A stretch of DNA of 64,000 nucleotides from Pseudomonas sp. 21 (GTDB taxonomy: Bacteria; Pseudomonadota; Gammaproteobacteria; Pseudomonadales; Pseudomonadaceae), in NCBI RefSeq assembly GCF_000955805.1, contig NZ_JYOA01000019.1, positions 26,479 to 90,478 of the forward strand, in the 5' to 3' direction. Positions 18,055 through 27,094 of the stretch are shown one piece after another. Positions within the stretch are counted from its first letter, which is position 1. The number at the start of each line of letters is the position of its first letter. The translations under genes were made by a program, and so were the position numbers. Below the pieces are notes generated by a model. It was not told the origin of the DNA, ran no database searches, and worked only from the letters and a program-made list of their open reading frames with translations.

Positions 18055-18388
18055 TCACGAAGCTCTTGCGTACGGTCTCGCGGACATCCCAGGTGCCCTG
18101 ACAGTTCGCCGGGAACAGCACGGCGTCGCCAGCGCGCAGTTCGATCGGCTCGCCGTCGTCCGGGATGAACAGGCAGTGGCCACTGATGAAGTGGCTGAAC
18201 TCCCGCGACAACACCTGGCGCCGCCAGCGGCCGGGCGTGCATTCCCAGACACCGGTGAGCAGGCCACCCTCGCCTTCTTCGGCGTGGGTCGCGGTGCTGG
18301 ACACGGGCGTACCCAGGGGTTCCTTCACCGGCAGCGGCGCCGGCAGTTCGAGTCCGGCGGTGCCGGTGAGCAGGATCGGTTGGGGCAT
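18044..18388 (-). CDS. Small cupin-domain protein (EutQ/Cupin_3 type)
   Basis: A 114-residue single-domain cupin. REFSHFISGHCLFIPDDGEP and ELRAGDAVLFPANCQGTWDV form the two cupin motifs. Small cupins of this class often lie beside FAD-dependent amine oxidases of the PuuB type, and this one starts 10 bp after the oxidase gene on the same strand, so the two form an operon. Its exact role (metal-binding enzyme or sensor) is unknown. Confidence 0.82.
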   Translation of the reverse strand: MPQPILLTGTAGLELPAPLPVKEPLGTPVSSTATHAEEGEGGLLTGVWECTPGRWRRQVLSREFSHFISGHCLFIPDDGEPIELRAGDAVLFPANCQGTWDVRETVRKSFVIIP

Positions 18389-18398
18389 GGTTTTTCTC

Positions 18399-19784
18399 CT
18401 AGAGGTCCTTGTCTTCGAGGCCCGCCGGGGCGAAGCCGGCCAGGGTACGGTCGAGCCAGTTGCCTTTGCGGTTCTGCGCCTCGGCCTGTTCCTTGCGTTG
18501 CACCGCGCCGCGCACCATCAGGCCACCGATGTAGCGCACCGGTTCGAGCGGGAAGCGCTTGGGCTGGCGGCCAACCAGGCCGCAACGGCTCCATTCGTCA
18601 TCGATGCCCAGCGCGAGACTGGCGAGGATGCGTCCGCCGAGGCGGCTCGGACCGACGCCGTTACCGCTCCAGCCGATGCCGTAGACGATGTGCGGCGCGC
18701 CGTTCAGATGGCCGAACACCGGCAGGCTGTCGTAGGTACGGTCGATGGGGCCGGACCAGCTGTGGGTCACCGGCACGTCGTCCAGTTGCGGGTAGGTCCG
18801 ACGCAGGTCCTGCTCGGTGTCTTCGCTGAGCTGCGGGTTGTGGTCGTAGCTCTCGTCGATGCGGCTGGCGAAGCTGATCATCCCGGTGCCCTTGCCGAAG
18901 GCGATGCGGCCATCCTGCGTGGTGCGGTAGTAGTCGACCATCAGCTGCGAGTCGGTGACGGCTTCGCCGCCGGTCCAGCCGATCTGCTCCAGGCGCTCGG
19001 GAATCGGCGCAGTGGCGACCACCGTGCTGGTCACCGGCAGGATGGTGCGGCGCAGCTCGGGAATCGCCGCCGCCCAGGCGTTGGTCGCCATCACCACCTT
19101 CGGGGCACGCAATTCACCACCGGGCGTACGGATCACGGCCGGCTGGCCGCGATCCAGGCTGAGCATCGGGGTGTTCTCGAAGATGCGCACGCCCTTCTCC
19201 AGCGCCACCCGGCGCAGGCCGCGCACCAGCCGGGCCGGCTGCACGGTGGCGTTGCTGGCTTCCAGCACGCCTTCGAGGTGCTTCGGCGAGCCGGCGCGGC
19301 GGGCCACTTCACTGTTGGAAAGCGACTGGAAGACCGGCTCGCCGAGGCGCTCGCAGGTCTGCTGCACGCCCTTCCAGGCGCCACGCTGGGCGTCGGTGGT
19401 GGCGGTCCACAACCAGCCGGCGCGGCGGAAGTGCGCGTCGATAGCGTGGGCCTTGCAGAATGCCTCGATCTCGCCGATGGCCGCCGCCGAGGCACGAGCC
19501 AGGCGCAGCGCCTCGTCCTTGCCGCACTGCGCGGCCAGCGAGCTGATCTTCGGCCACCAGGACATGACGAAGCCGCCGTTACGCCCCGAGGCGCCGCCAC
19601 CGCAGATGTCGCGCTCGAGGATGGCGATACGGCAGTCAGGCTTCAGCTCCAGCAGGCGCAGCGCGGTCCAGAGGCCGACGAAGCCGCCGCCGACGATGGC
19701 CACGTCGACGTCGAGCGGGCCTTCCAGCGCAGGCAGCGGAGTCAGCTCGGAGGCGATTTCCTCCAGCCACAGGGAACGTTTCAT
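18399..19784 (-). CDS. FAD-dependent amine oxidase, PuuB/OrdL-like (DAO family)
   Basis: A 461-residue FAD oxidoreductase of the D-amino acid oxidase family. It has the Rossmann motif VAIVGGGFVGLWTALRLLE near residues 39-57, then ILERDICGGGASGRNGGF, and near the end GIGWSGNGVGPSRLGGRILA. The closest known type is gamma-glutamylputrescine oxidase, but several amine and amino-acid oxidases share these features. The start at 19784 removes 11 residues of an open upstream extension. With the PotD-type binding protein and PucR regulator it suggests uptake and oxidation of an amine. Confidence 0.85.
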   Translation of the reverse strand: MKRSLWLEEIASELTPLPALEGPLDVDVAIVGGGFVGLWTALRLLELKPDCRIAILERDICGGGASGRNGGFVMSWWPKISSLAAQCGKDEALRLARASAAAIGEIEAFCKAHAIDAHFRRAGWLWTATTDAQRGAWKGVQQTCERLGEPVFQSLSNSEVARRAGSPKHLEGVLEASNATVQPARLVRGLRRVALEKGVRIFENTPMLSLDRGQPAVIRTPGGELRAPKVVMATNAWAAAIPELRRTILPVTSTVVATAPIPERLEQIGWTGGEAVTDSQLMVDYYRTTQDGRIAFGKGTGMISFASRIDESYDHNPQLSEDTEQDLRRTYPQLDDVPVTHSWSGPIDRTYDSLPVFGHLNGAPHIVYGIGWSGNGVGPSRLGGRILASLALGIDDEWSRCGLVGRQPKRFPLEPVRYIGGLMVRGAVQRKEQAEAQNRKGNWLDRTLAGFAPAGLEDKDL

Positions 19785-19965
19785 GTGCGGATTCCAGATT
19801 GAACGGTAGTGCGCCACTGTCCTGCGTCAGGCCAGTGCCGAACAATCGTCCGTTCCATGCAATCCGGGGGAAGGCCTCATACGAAGATATGAAGCCATTG
19901 GCTGCGCATCCATGCCATTGCGCCTGACGGGACCATTCGCCGGGCTCCGCGCCTGCGTTTACTTC

Positions 19966-20002
19966 CTTCACCCTACCCCTCTGGGAGAGGGTTAGGGTGA
20001 AG
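19966..20002. repeat. CCCTCTCCC-type hairpin repeat
   Basis: CTTCACCCTA at the left and TAGGGTGAAG at the right form the outer arms of an imperfect palindrome centred on CCCCTCTGGGAGAGGG. Similar elements occur at about 51532-51553 and 51639-51687. It lies just after the hypothetical gene ending at 20022 (minus strand) and may help end transcription, although there is no T-run. Confidence 0.65.
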
Positions 20003-20021
20003 GCCGACCCGAGCACAGGAC

Positions 20022-20648
20022 TCAGTTGCGGGTCTTTCTGGGGGCGAGGCCCGGCTTGGCGAACTTCACGATCAGCCAGTTCTCCGACTTGCCGTGCTTG
20101 ACCGTGACCTCGGCCACGCGAATGTTCGCCGGCACCGTGGCCAGTACCTGGCGAGCGTCCAGGCCCGGCTTGATGTAGTTGTCGAGCTGTTCGTAGAGGC
20201 GGTAGCTGATCATGCCGTTGCGCAGCGCATGGGTCTCGAAGTCGCCGATGGCCTTGGCATCGGCCTCGGTGCGGTTGGGGTTCAGGGTATGCGCCAGGAC
20301 ATCGACCACGTTCTTGTCATCGGCGATGGCCACCAGCATGAAGCGCTTGGCCACTTCCTGCAGCACGCGCCGGTAGGCGGCGTCGTTGTATTCGCTGTAC
20401 AGCACGGCCTCGACCAGCTTCTGCTTGTCGAAGGTCAGCGCCAGGCGGAAGCGCGTGCCGGCGTAGTCCACGCCATCCTTGCAGCGCGCGGTGACGCCCA
20501 TGGGCTGCAGGCATTCGACAAAGCCCTGCGGCTTGCCGAAGCCTTTCTGTGCCGCACCGTAGTTGTAGTTGCCGAACAGCGGCTCGGCCGCCGACGCCAT
20601 GCCCGCCACGCACATCAACAGTGCGCCCATTGCCCATCTGCCCATCAC
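20022..20648 (-). CDS. Secreted hypothetical protein
   Basis: A 208-residue protein with a signal peptide (about 1-20, cut after ASA). The mature part has two cysteines close together (FVECLQPMGVTARCKDGV), which could form a disulphide, and a basic C-terminus (KPGLAPRKTRN). I do not recognise a family. It is a single gene on the minus strand between the amine oxidase locus and the TonB receptor, with hairpin repeats on both sides. Confidence 0.7.
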   Translation of the reverse strand: MMGRWAMGALLMCVAGMASAAEPLFGNYNYGAAQKGFGKPQGFVECLQPMGVTARCKDGVDYAGTRFRLALTFDKQKLVEAVLYSEYNDAAYRRVLQEVAKRFMLVAIADDKNVVDVLAHTLNPNRTEADAKAIGDFETHALRNGMISYRLYEQLDNYIKPGLDARQVLATVPANIRVAEVTVKHGKSENWLIVKFAKPGLAPRKTRN

Positions 20649-20739
20649 AAACCCGTCTCACTCAATGCAAAGGACGCGAGGATAGAGGATTTGGCGCAAT
20701 CATGGCTGCATGCAGACGATGATCGGACGTGGAGGGATG

Positions 20740-20830
20740 CGGGTTCGCGAGCAAGGACCAGGCGTCCCCCTCGGTCCTACGAAAAGCGCTGCGGAGCTGA
20801 CCTGTAGGAGCGAGCTTGCTCGCGAACCCG
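20740..20830. repeat. REP-like inverted repeat pair
   Basis: CGGGTTCGCGAGCAAG (20740-20755) and its exact inverse CTTGCTCGCGAACCCG (20815-20830) enclose about 60 bp. The right half belongs to the TTCGCGAGCAAGCTCGCTCC family. It lies between the hypothetical gene and the TonB receptor stop. Confidence 0.8.
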
Positions 20831-20841
20831 CACGGCACCGC

Positions 20842-22968
20842 TCAATCGAAGCGATACTCCAGCCCCGCCCCCGCGTACCACGACCGCCCCGGCGCCGCCT
20901 CGTAGTAACGCCCGTTGCTGTCGCCGACGATCACCGAACCGACGTACTGGCGGTCCAGCAGGTTGTCCAGGCGCACCAGCTGGTGGAAGGTCCAGGGGCC
21001 GACATGCTGTTCGAAGCGGGTGCGCCAGTTGAACACCGCGTAGCTGGGCGCCGGCTTGTCCTCGTTGCTGTCCTCGACATAGACCTTGCTGCGGTACTGG
21101 CCTTCGAAGCCCATGCTGATGCCGTCCTGCGGCTTCCACACCAGTTCGCCGAACAGGCTGCTGCCGGGCACGCCGGGCAGGTGGTTGCCCTTCTCGATGG
21201 TGCTGCCGCTCTCGACGAAGTCCTCGTCGTAGGTGGCGTCCAGGCGGGTATAGGCGAGGTTGGCCTGCCAGTGTTCGGACAGGTCGCTCTGTACGCCCAG
21301 TTCGAAGCCCCGGCGCAGCGTCTTGCCGGCGTTCTGGTAACTGGTGCGGCCGCCGCTGGAGCTGGCGACGACGATCTCGTCGTCGGTGCGTATCTCGAAG
21401 ATCGCCGCGTTGACCCGTGTATTGCCGGCAACCCTGGCCTTCAGGCCGACTTCGTACTGGGTGCTGGTGGCCGGGTCGAGGCCGAAGTTGAAGCTCTCGG
21501 TCAGGCCCGGCGCATAGGCCATCTCGGCCTGGGTCGGGGTCTCGAAACCCTTGCCGGCGCTGACGTAGCCGTGCAGCTCGGGGGTGAAGGCGTACATCAC
21601 CGAGAGCGACGGGGTGTTCTGCTGGTACTTCTTCGAGCCGCTGGAATCGCCGTTGCTCAGGTAATGGTCGTCCACTTCCATCTTCATGCTGCTGTGGCGC
21701 AGGCCGGCGTCGAAAGTCCAGTTGCCCAGCTCCCAGCGCGCCTGCACGTAGGGGTCGAGGCTGGTGGCGATGTCGTTTTCGTTGCGGCGCATCTCGCCCT
21801 TCACACCCAGCTGGTCGCCGCTGAAATTCTGGAAGCCCTTGCGGTCATCTTCGCTGCGGTCGTAGTCCACCCCGGTGGTGACGGTCAGCTCACCCGGCAC
21901 GCCGTGTACCGGCTGGATCCAGCGCAGGGTGCCGCCGTGGAATTCGCGATCGAAGTCCACCACCCCGCCACCGCGCTGGGCATTGGAAGCCACGCCCCTG
22001 GGGATCGACAGGTACTGCACCACGCTGCGCTGGCCGGCGTAGAGGTTGAACTGCAGGGTCGCGTCGCCGAAGTAGCGCTCGTAGTTCATGCCCAGCTGCT
22101 GGTGGTCGATGCTCTTGCGCGTGTTGTAGGTCTCGGCCGCCGCTGCCACCGAGCGCGGGTCGTGCTGGTACGCGTCCCAGGTCTGGCCCAGCGGGTCCTG
22201 CGTGCCGTTCTGCTCCAGGCTGCTGTAGATCAGCGCCAGGCGGCTGTCTTCGTCGGGCTTGAAGTTGAGCTTGGCGAAGGTCTGGTCGCGGCGCGCGGCG
22301 CTGTGATCGCGGTAGCCGTCGGTGTCCATGCGCGAGGCGTCGAGCAGGAAGCCGGCCTGGTCGGTGCCGCCCTCGGCATAGAGGTGGTTCTTGTTGAAGC
22401 CGTCGCTGCCGAAGGTGGTTTCCGCACCGACTTTCGGCGGGCCGTAACCGTCGCGGGAGAACATCTGGATCACCCCGCCGCTGTTGCTGCCATAGAGCGT
22501 CGAGGCCGGGCCGCGCAGGACTTCGATGCGCTCGGCGACATCCAGGTTCAGCGTCGCCGCCTGGCCCTGGCCGTCCGGCGTGCTCGCCGGGATGCCATCG
22601 CTGAGCAGCTTCAGCCCGCGAATGCCGAAGGCCGAGCGGGCGCCGTAGCCGCGGGAGGAAATCTGCAGGTCCTGGGCGTAGTTCTGGCGGTTCTGCACCA
22701 CCAGGCCGGGGACCCGCTGCAGCACTTCGGAGGCATTGACGCCGAGCTGGCCATCGCTGAGCTGCGGCTGTTGCACGGTATCGATGGAGAACGGCAGGTC
22801 GAAGCTCGACACCGGCGCATAGGCGCCCGTCACCACCATGGGCGCGGCCAGGGCCTGCTCGGCGCTCTGCGGGTCAGCGGCGCGGGCCAGCTGGGCGTGG
22901 GCGATGCCGCAGATCAGCAGTGGCAGCAAGTTGAGTCGGGAGGGCACGACAGAGCGGGGAACAGGCAC
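20842..22968 (-). CDS. pqqU: TonB-dependent outer membrane receptor, PqqU/YncD-like
   Basis: A 708-residue TonB-dependent receptor with a signal peptide (about 1-30, ending AARA), a plug domain (about 40-160; VPGLVVQNRQNYAQDLQI and VLRGPASTLYGSNSGG) and a 22-strand barrel. The plug, the DDEIVVASSSGGRTSYQNAG loop and the SVIVGDSNGRYYEAAPGR tail closely match E. coli YncD (PqqU), the receptor for PQQ uptake, as I remember it. It is divergent from the PQQ-dependent glucose dehydrogenase gene, as in the P. aeruginosa gcd locus. Retrieving PQQ for periplasmic dehydrogenases is therefore a coherent role. The GTG at 22968 has a weak ribosome site; the start is uncertain by a few codons. Confidence 0.8.
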   Translation of the reverse strand: MPVPRSVVPSRLNLLPLLICGIAHAQLARAADPQSAEQALAAPMVVTGAYAPVSSFDLPFSIDTVQQPQLSDGQLGVNASEVLQRVPGLVVQNRQNYAQDLQISSRGYGARSAFGIRGLKLLSDGIPASTPDGQGQAATLNLDVAERIEVLRGPASTLYGSNSGGVIQMFSRDGYGPPKVGAETTFGSDGFNKNHLYAEGGTDQAGFLLDASRMDTDGYRDHSAARRDQTFAKLNFKPDEDSRLALIYSSLEQNGTQDPLGQTWDAYQHDPRSVAAAAETYNTRKSIDHQQLGMNYERYFGDATLQFNLYAGQRSVVQYLSIPRGVASNAQRGGGVVDFDREFHGGTLRWIQPVHGVPGELTVTTGVDYDRSEDDRKGFQNFSGDQLGVKGEMRRNENDIATSLDPYVQARWELGNWTFDAGLRHSSMKMEVDDHYLSNGDSSGSKKYQQNTPSLSVMYAFTPELHGYVSAGKGFETPTQAEMAYAPGLTESFNFGLDPATSTQYEVGLKARVAGNTRVNAAIFEIRTDDEIVVASSSGGRTSYQNAGKTLRRGFELGVQSDLSEHWQANLAYTRLDATYDEDFVESGSTIEKGNHLPGVPGSSLFGELVWKPQDGISMGFEGQYRSKVYVEDSNEDKPAPSYAVFNWRTRFEQHVGPWTFHQLVRLDNLLDRQYVGSVIVGDSNGRYYEAAPGRSWYAGAGLEYRFD

Positions 22969-23148
22969 GGCAGCTAGGATTCTTCTGTAGGACCGAGCAG
23001 CGATGCTGCCAGTCTCGGCAGCCTCTGCACAGAGGGTCGATCAATCGGGATGTCGCGGGGAATGAAACGTGCGAGAGGCTATTTCATTCATCCGGACTTT
23101 CTTTTGAAGCAAAAAGAACGGACTTCGACGTTTGTACTATCTAGTTAA

Positions 23149-23169
23149 TTAGCTTGCTAAGAGTATAAT
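23149..23169 (+). promoter_or_regulatory. Palindrome and -10 box of the gcd promoter
   Basis: TTAGCTTGCTAA (23149-23160) is a perfect 5+2+5 palindrome four bases before a consensus TATAAT (23164-23169). The region is AT-rich against a GC-rich background. No good -35 is seen at the expected spacing. The palindrome would overlap RNA polymerase and looks like a repressor operator, of MarR or similar type. The start codon is 30 bp after the -10 box. Confidence 0.6.
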
Positions 23170-23198
23170 CGGCGAATCCAACAGTGAGAACCTTCTGT

Positions 23199-25637
23199 AT
23201 GAAACCGGTACAGCGCGCCTCCCGCGTGAGCACTTTCCTCCTCCTCGGCCTGGGTGTGGTCATCGCCCTCCTCGGCCTCGCCCTGGCCGCCGGCGGCGTC
23301 CGTCTGGTCGGCCTCGGCGGTTCCTGGTACTTCCTCATCGGCGGTCTGGCCATGGCCGTTTCCGGCCTGCTGATCGCCCTTCGCAAGCCGGCCGGCGCCT
23401 GGCTGTTCGCCGCCTTCCTGGTCGCCACCGCGGTCTGGGCCGTGGCCGATACCGGGCTGGTGTTCTGGCCGCTGTTTTCGCGCCTGTTCATGTTCAGCGC
23501 CATCGGCGTGGCAGTCGCGCTGGTCTACCCGCTGCTGGCGCGCTCCGCTGGCCGCCAGCCCGGCCGTGGTGCATATGGCATCGCTGGCGTACTGGCAGTG
23601 CTGGTGGCGATCGCCGCCGGCAACATGTTCGTCGCCCACCCCAGCGTTGCCCCCACCGGCAACGGCCCTGGCCTCACGCCGGTCGACCCGGCCCACGCGC
23701 AGAAGGACTGGGCGCACTACGGCAACACCGAGGGCGGCAGCCGCTTCGCCGCGCTGGACCAGATCAACCGTGGCAACGTCGACAAGCTCAAGGTGGCCTG
23801 GACCTACCACACCGGTGACGTGGCGGTCAGCGACGGCAACGGCGCGGAAGACCAGCTGACCCCGCTGCAGGTCGGCGACAAGGTGTTCATCTGCACCCCG
23901 CACAACAACCTGATCGCGCTGGACGCGGACACCGGCAAGGAGCTGTGGAAGAACCCGATCAACGCCCAGTCCAAGGTCTGGCAGCGCTGCCGTGGCATGG
24001 CCTACTTCGATGCCACCAGGGAAATCGCACAGCCGACCCAGCCCAACAGTACGCCGGTCATTGCCGCCAGCGTTCCGGCCGGCGCCAACTGCCAGCGTCG
24101 CCTGCTGACCAACACCATCGATGCGCGCCTGATCGCAGTGGACGCCGACACCGGCGAGTTCTGCCAGGGCTTCGGCAATAACGGTCAGGTCGATCTGAAG
24201 GCAGGATTGGGCGACGTACCCGATTCCTACTACCAGCTCTCCTCCGCCCCGCTGATGGCCGGCACCACCGTGGTGGTCGGCGGTCGCGTCGCGGACAACG
24301 TCCAGACCGACATGCCCGGCGGCGTGATCCGCGGCTTCGACGTCATCACCGGCGCCATGCGCTGGGCCTTCGACCCGGGCAACCCGGAAGACAAGCAGGC
24401 CCCGGCGGACGGCAAGACTTACGTGCGCAGCACCCCCAACAGCTGGGCGCCGATGTCCTACGACCCGGCGATGAACACCGTGTTCCTGCCCATGGGCAGT
24501 TCCTCCACCGACATCTATGGCGTGGAGCGCACGAAGCTCGACCACACCTACGGCGCCTCGATCCTCGCCGTGGATGCCACCACCGGCGCCGAAAAGTGGG
24601 TCTACCAGACCGTGCACAACGACCTCTGGGACTTCGACCTGCCGATGCAGCCGAGCCTCGTCGACTTCCCCGTGGCCGACGGCAAGACCGTTCCGGCAGT
24701 CGTCATCGGCACCAAGGCCGGGCAGATCTACGTGCTCGACCGCGCCACCGGCAAGCCGCTCACCGAGGTCAAGGATGTACCGGTCAAGCCGGGCAACATC
24801 CCCGACGAGCCCTATTCGCCGACCCAGCCGAAGTCCGTCGGCATGCCGCAGATCGGTGCGCAGACCCTCAGCGAGTCGGACATGTGGGGCGCCACGCCCT
24901 ATGACCAGCTGCTGTGCCGCATCGACTTCAGGAAGATGCGCTACGACGGTCTCTACACCGCGCCGGGCACCGACCTGTCGCTGAGCTTCCCCGGTTCCCT
25001 GGGCGGCATGAACTGGGGCAGCCTGTCCACCGACCCGGTACACGGCTTCATCTTCGTCAACGACATGCGCCTGGGCCTGTGGATCCAGATGATCCCCTCG
25101 GCCAACAAGGGCGCGGCCGCCGGCGGCGGTGAAGCGCTGAACACCGGCATGGGCGCCGTGCCGCTCAAGGGCACGCCCTACGCGGTGAACAAGAACCGCT
25201 TCCTGTCGATCGCCGGCATTCCTTGCCAGGCTCCGCCGTTCGGCACCCTCACCGCCATCGACCTGAAGACCCGCCAGGTAGCCTGGCAGGTTCCGGTGGG
25301 CACCGTGGAAGACACCGGCCCGCTGGGCATCCGCATGCACCTGCCGATCCCCATCGGCCTGCCGACCCTCGGCGGCACGCTGTCCACCCAGGGCGGCCTG
25401 GTGTTCATCGCCGGCACCCAGGACTTCTACCTGCGTGCCTACGACAGCGGCAACGGCAAGGAAATCTGGAAGGCCCGCCTGCCCGTCGGCAGCCAGGGCG
25501 GCCCGATGACCTACGTGTCGCCGAAGACCGGCAAGCAGTTCATCGTCATCACCGCTGGCGGTGCGCGCCAGTCCACCGACCGTGGCGACTACGTGATGGC
25601 CTACGCGCTGCCCGACACCCCGAAAGCCAGCCAGTAA
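23199..25637 (+). CDS. gcd: Membrane-bound PQQ-dependent glucose dehydrogenase
   Basis: An 812-residue quinoprotein. The first 140 residues or so hold five membrane spans; the rest is a periplasmic eight-bladed propeller opening with DWAHYGNTEGGSRFAALDQI and with blade segments such as WDFDLPMQPSLVDFP and GSLGGMNWGSLSTDP. It oxidises glucose to gluconolactone in the periplasm and passes electrons to ubiquinone. Related quinate/shikimate enzymes share the fold, but the OprB porin next door and the receptor-gcd-porin order favour glucose. An in-frame GTG at 23184 is an alternative start. A terminator lies between this gene and the porin. Confidence 0.9.
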   Translation: MKPVQRASRVSTFLLLGLGVVIALLGLALAAGGVRLVGLGGSWYFLIGGLAMAVSGLLIALRKPAGAWLFAAFLVATAVWAVADTGLVFWPLFSRLFMFSAIGVAVALVYPLLARSAGRQPGRGAYGIAGVLAVLVAIAAGNMFVAHPSVAPTGNGPGLTPVDPAHAQKDWAHYGNTEGGSRFAALDQINRGNVDKLKVAWTYHTGDVAVSDGNGAEDQLTPLQVGDKVFICTPHNNLIALDADTGKELWKNPINAQSKVWQRCRGMAYFDATREIAQPTQPNSTPVIAASVPAGANCQRRLLTNTIDARLIAVDADTGEFCQGFGNNGQVDLKAGLGDVPDSYYQLSSAPLMAGTTVVVGGRVADNVQTDMPGGVIRGFDVITGAMRWAFDPGNPEDKQAPADGKTYVRSTPNSWAPMSYDPAMNTVFLPMGSSSTDIYGVERTKLDHTYGASILAVDATTGAEKWVYQTVHNDLWDFDLPMQPSLVDFPVADGKTVPAVVIGTKAGQIYVLDRATGKPLTEVKDVPVKPGNIPDEPYSPTQPKSVGMPQIGAQTLSESDMWGATPYDQLLCRIDFRKMRYDGLYTAPGTDLSLSFPGSLGGMNWGSLSTDPVHGFIFVNDMRLGLWIQMIPSANKGAAAGGGEALNTGMGAVPLKGTPYAVNKNRFLSIAGIPCQAPPFGTLTAIDLKTRQVAWQVPVGTVEDTGPLGIRMHLPIPIGLPTLGGTLSTQGGLVFIAGTQDFYLRAYDSGNGKEIWKARLPVGSQGGPMTYVSPKTGKQFIVITAGGARQSTDRGDYVMAYALPDTPKASQ

Positions 25638-25676
25638 CCCTCCCATCGCGCCCGCCTCGTGCGGGCGTCTCCTTCC

Positions 25677-25705
25677 GGCGCGGCACACCCACCGCGCCTT
25701 TTTTT
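25677..25705 (+). terminator. Rho-independent terminator between gcd and oprB
   Basis: GGCGCGG (25677-25683) pairs with CCGCGCC (25692-25698) and is followed by seven T residues. It ends 25 bp before the porin start codon, so gcd transcripts may only partly read into the porin gene. Confidence 0.85.
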
Positions 25706-25730
25706 ATTCGCTTCAAGCTCAGGACATCCC

Positions 25731-26996
25731 ATGCGCACTTCCCTTCGCCTCACGCCCGGCCTGCTGCTGTGCGTCGCCTCGCTGCCTGTGCTGGCCGAAG
25801 ACGGCCTGCTCAACCGCAACACCCTGACCGGTGACTGGGGCGGCCTGCGCCACCAGCTGGAAGAAGACGGCGTCAAGTTCAGCGGCGACTACAGCGGCGA
25901 GACCGCCTACAACGCCCACGGCGGCCTGCACCGTTCCGCGCGCTATTCGCAGAACATCAAGCTGGGCGTGCAGTTCGACCTGTCGAAACTCTATGGCCTG
26001 GAGAATGGCGGCAAGGTCCAGCTGACCCTCAACGACCGCCGCGGCAACAGCGCCTCGGAAGACCTGGTGGGCAACCGCCTGCCGGTCCAGGAAAACTACG
26101 GCGGCCTCTACACCCGCCTGACCGAGCTGAGCTACGAGCGCGACCTGGGCCAGGCGGTGAACCTCAAGCTCGGCTACATGGCCATGGGCAACGACGTCGG
26201 CGGGCTGGACAGCGGCATCCCCTGCAACTTCATGAACGCCGGTTTCTGCGGTCACCCGCTGAACATGTCCGGCGGCAGCGGCTGGACCAACTACCCCAAC
26301 GCGCACCTGGGCGCGCGGGTCAAGTACAGCTTCGCGCCCGACTGGCAGCTGCGCATCGCCGCCTTCAACGTCGACCCGGAAAGCAACGGCAACTCCAGCC
26401 GCGCCTGGCACCTCACGCCCAAGCACACCACCGGCACCGTGGTGCCCATCGAGCTGATCTACAAACCCCAGGGCGAGCTGCCCGGCGAGTACAAGCTGGG
26501 TTGGTACTACGACAGCTCCGACGCGCAGCGCATCGGCAGCGACCAGGAAGAGTCCGGCCGCAGCGGCCACTACCTGCTAGTGGACCAGGCCGTGTGGAAC
26601 GACCCGGCCTCCAAGGGGCGCAGCCTGCACGTCTTTGGCCAGGCCTCGGCCGCCAGCAGTGCGGCCTCGCCCTTCACCAAGTGGTACGGCGCGGGTGTCG
26701 TCCTCTACAAGCCCTTCGCAGGCCGCCCGAAGGACAGTCTCGCGCTCGGTTACGGCCGCGCCGTGCCCAACCCGCGCAGCCGCGAAGTGCAGGAGAACAG
26801 CGCCCTCGCCAACGGCCAGGACTACCCGAACCTGGACAGCGGCGAACAGCTCATCGAACTGAGCTACGGCTACCAGGCCACACCCTGGCTGACCCTGCGC
26901 CCGGACCTGCAGTACGTCATCGAACCGGGCGCCTTCTCCGGCCAGGACATCGACGACGCCCTGCTGCTCGGCCTGCAGGTGAAAGCGACGTTCTGA
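25731..26996 (+). CDS. oprB: Carbohydrate-selective porin, OprB family
   Basis: A 421-residue outer membrane porin with a signal peptide (about 1-18, ending VLAED) followed by the OprB opening NTLTGDWGGLRHQLEEDG. Alternating beta strands run to a C-terminal phenylalanine (QVKATF), the usual barrel assembly signal. OprB-type porins admit glucose and other sugars to the periplasm, where the preceding gene's product would oxidise them. AGGA sits six bases before the ATG. The place next to gcd matches the glucose porin gene of the P. aeruginosa locus. Confidence 0.9.
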   Translation: MRTSLRLTPGLLLCVASLPVLAEDGLLNRNTLTGDWGGLRHQLEEDGVKFSGDYSGETAYNAHGGLHRSARYSQNIKLGVQFDLSKLYGLENGGKVQLTLNDRRGNSASEDLVGNRLPVQENYGGLYTRLTELSYERDLGQAVNLKLGYMAMGNDVGGLDSGIPCNFMNAGFCGHPLNMSGGSGWTNYPNAHLGARVKYSFAPDWQLRIAAFNVDPESNGNSSRAWHLTPKHTTGTVVPIELIYKPQGELPGEYKLGWYYDSSDAQRIGSDQEESGRSGHYLLVDQAVWNDPASKGRSLHVFGQASAASSAASPFTKWYGAGVVLYKPFAGRPKDSLALGYGRAVPNPRSREVQENSALANGQDYPNLDSGEQLIELSYGYQATPWLTLRPDLQYVIEPGAFSGQDIDDALLLGLQVKATF

Positions 26997-27094
26997 GACC
27001 CGCGATCCTGAGACAAATTGATACAGTAACCACATGATTCATAGGACTTTTCCTCTACAAATAGAGTGCTCATCCTCCTAAACTGGCCTGTCAC

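Noticed and set aside
23157..25688. An 843-codon open frame on the minus strand
   Set aside because: It is antisense to gcd. The gcd frame has signature blades and membrane spans; this one does not.
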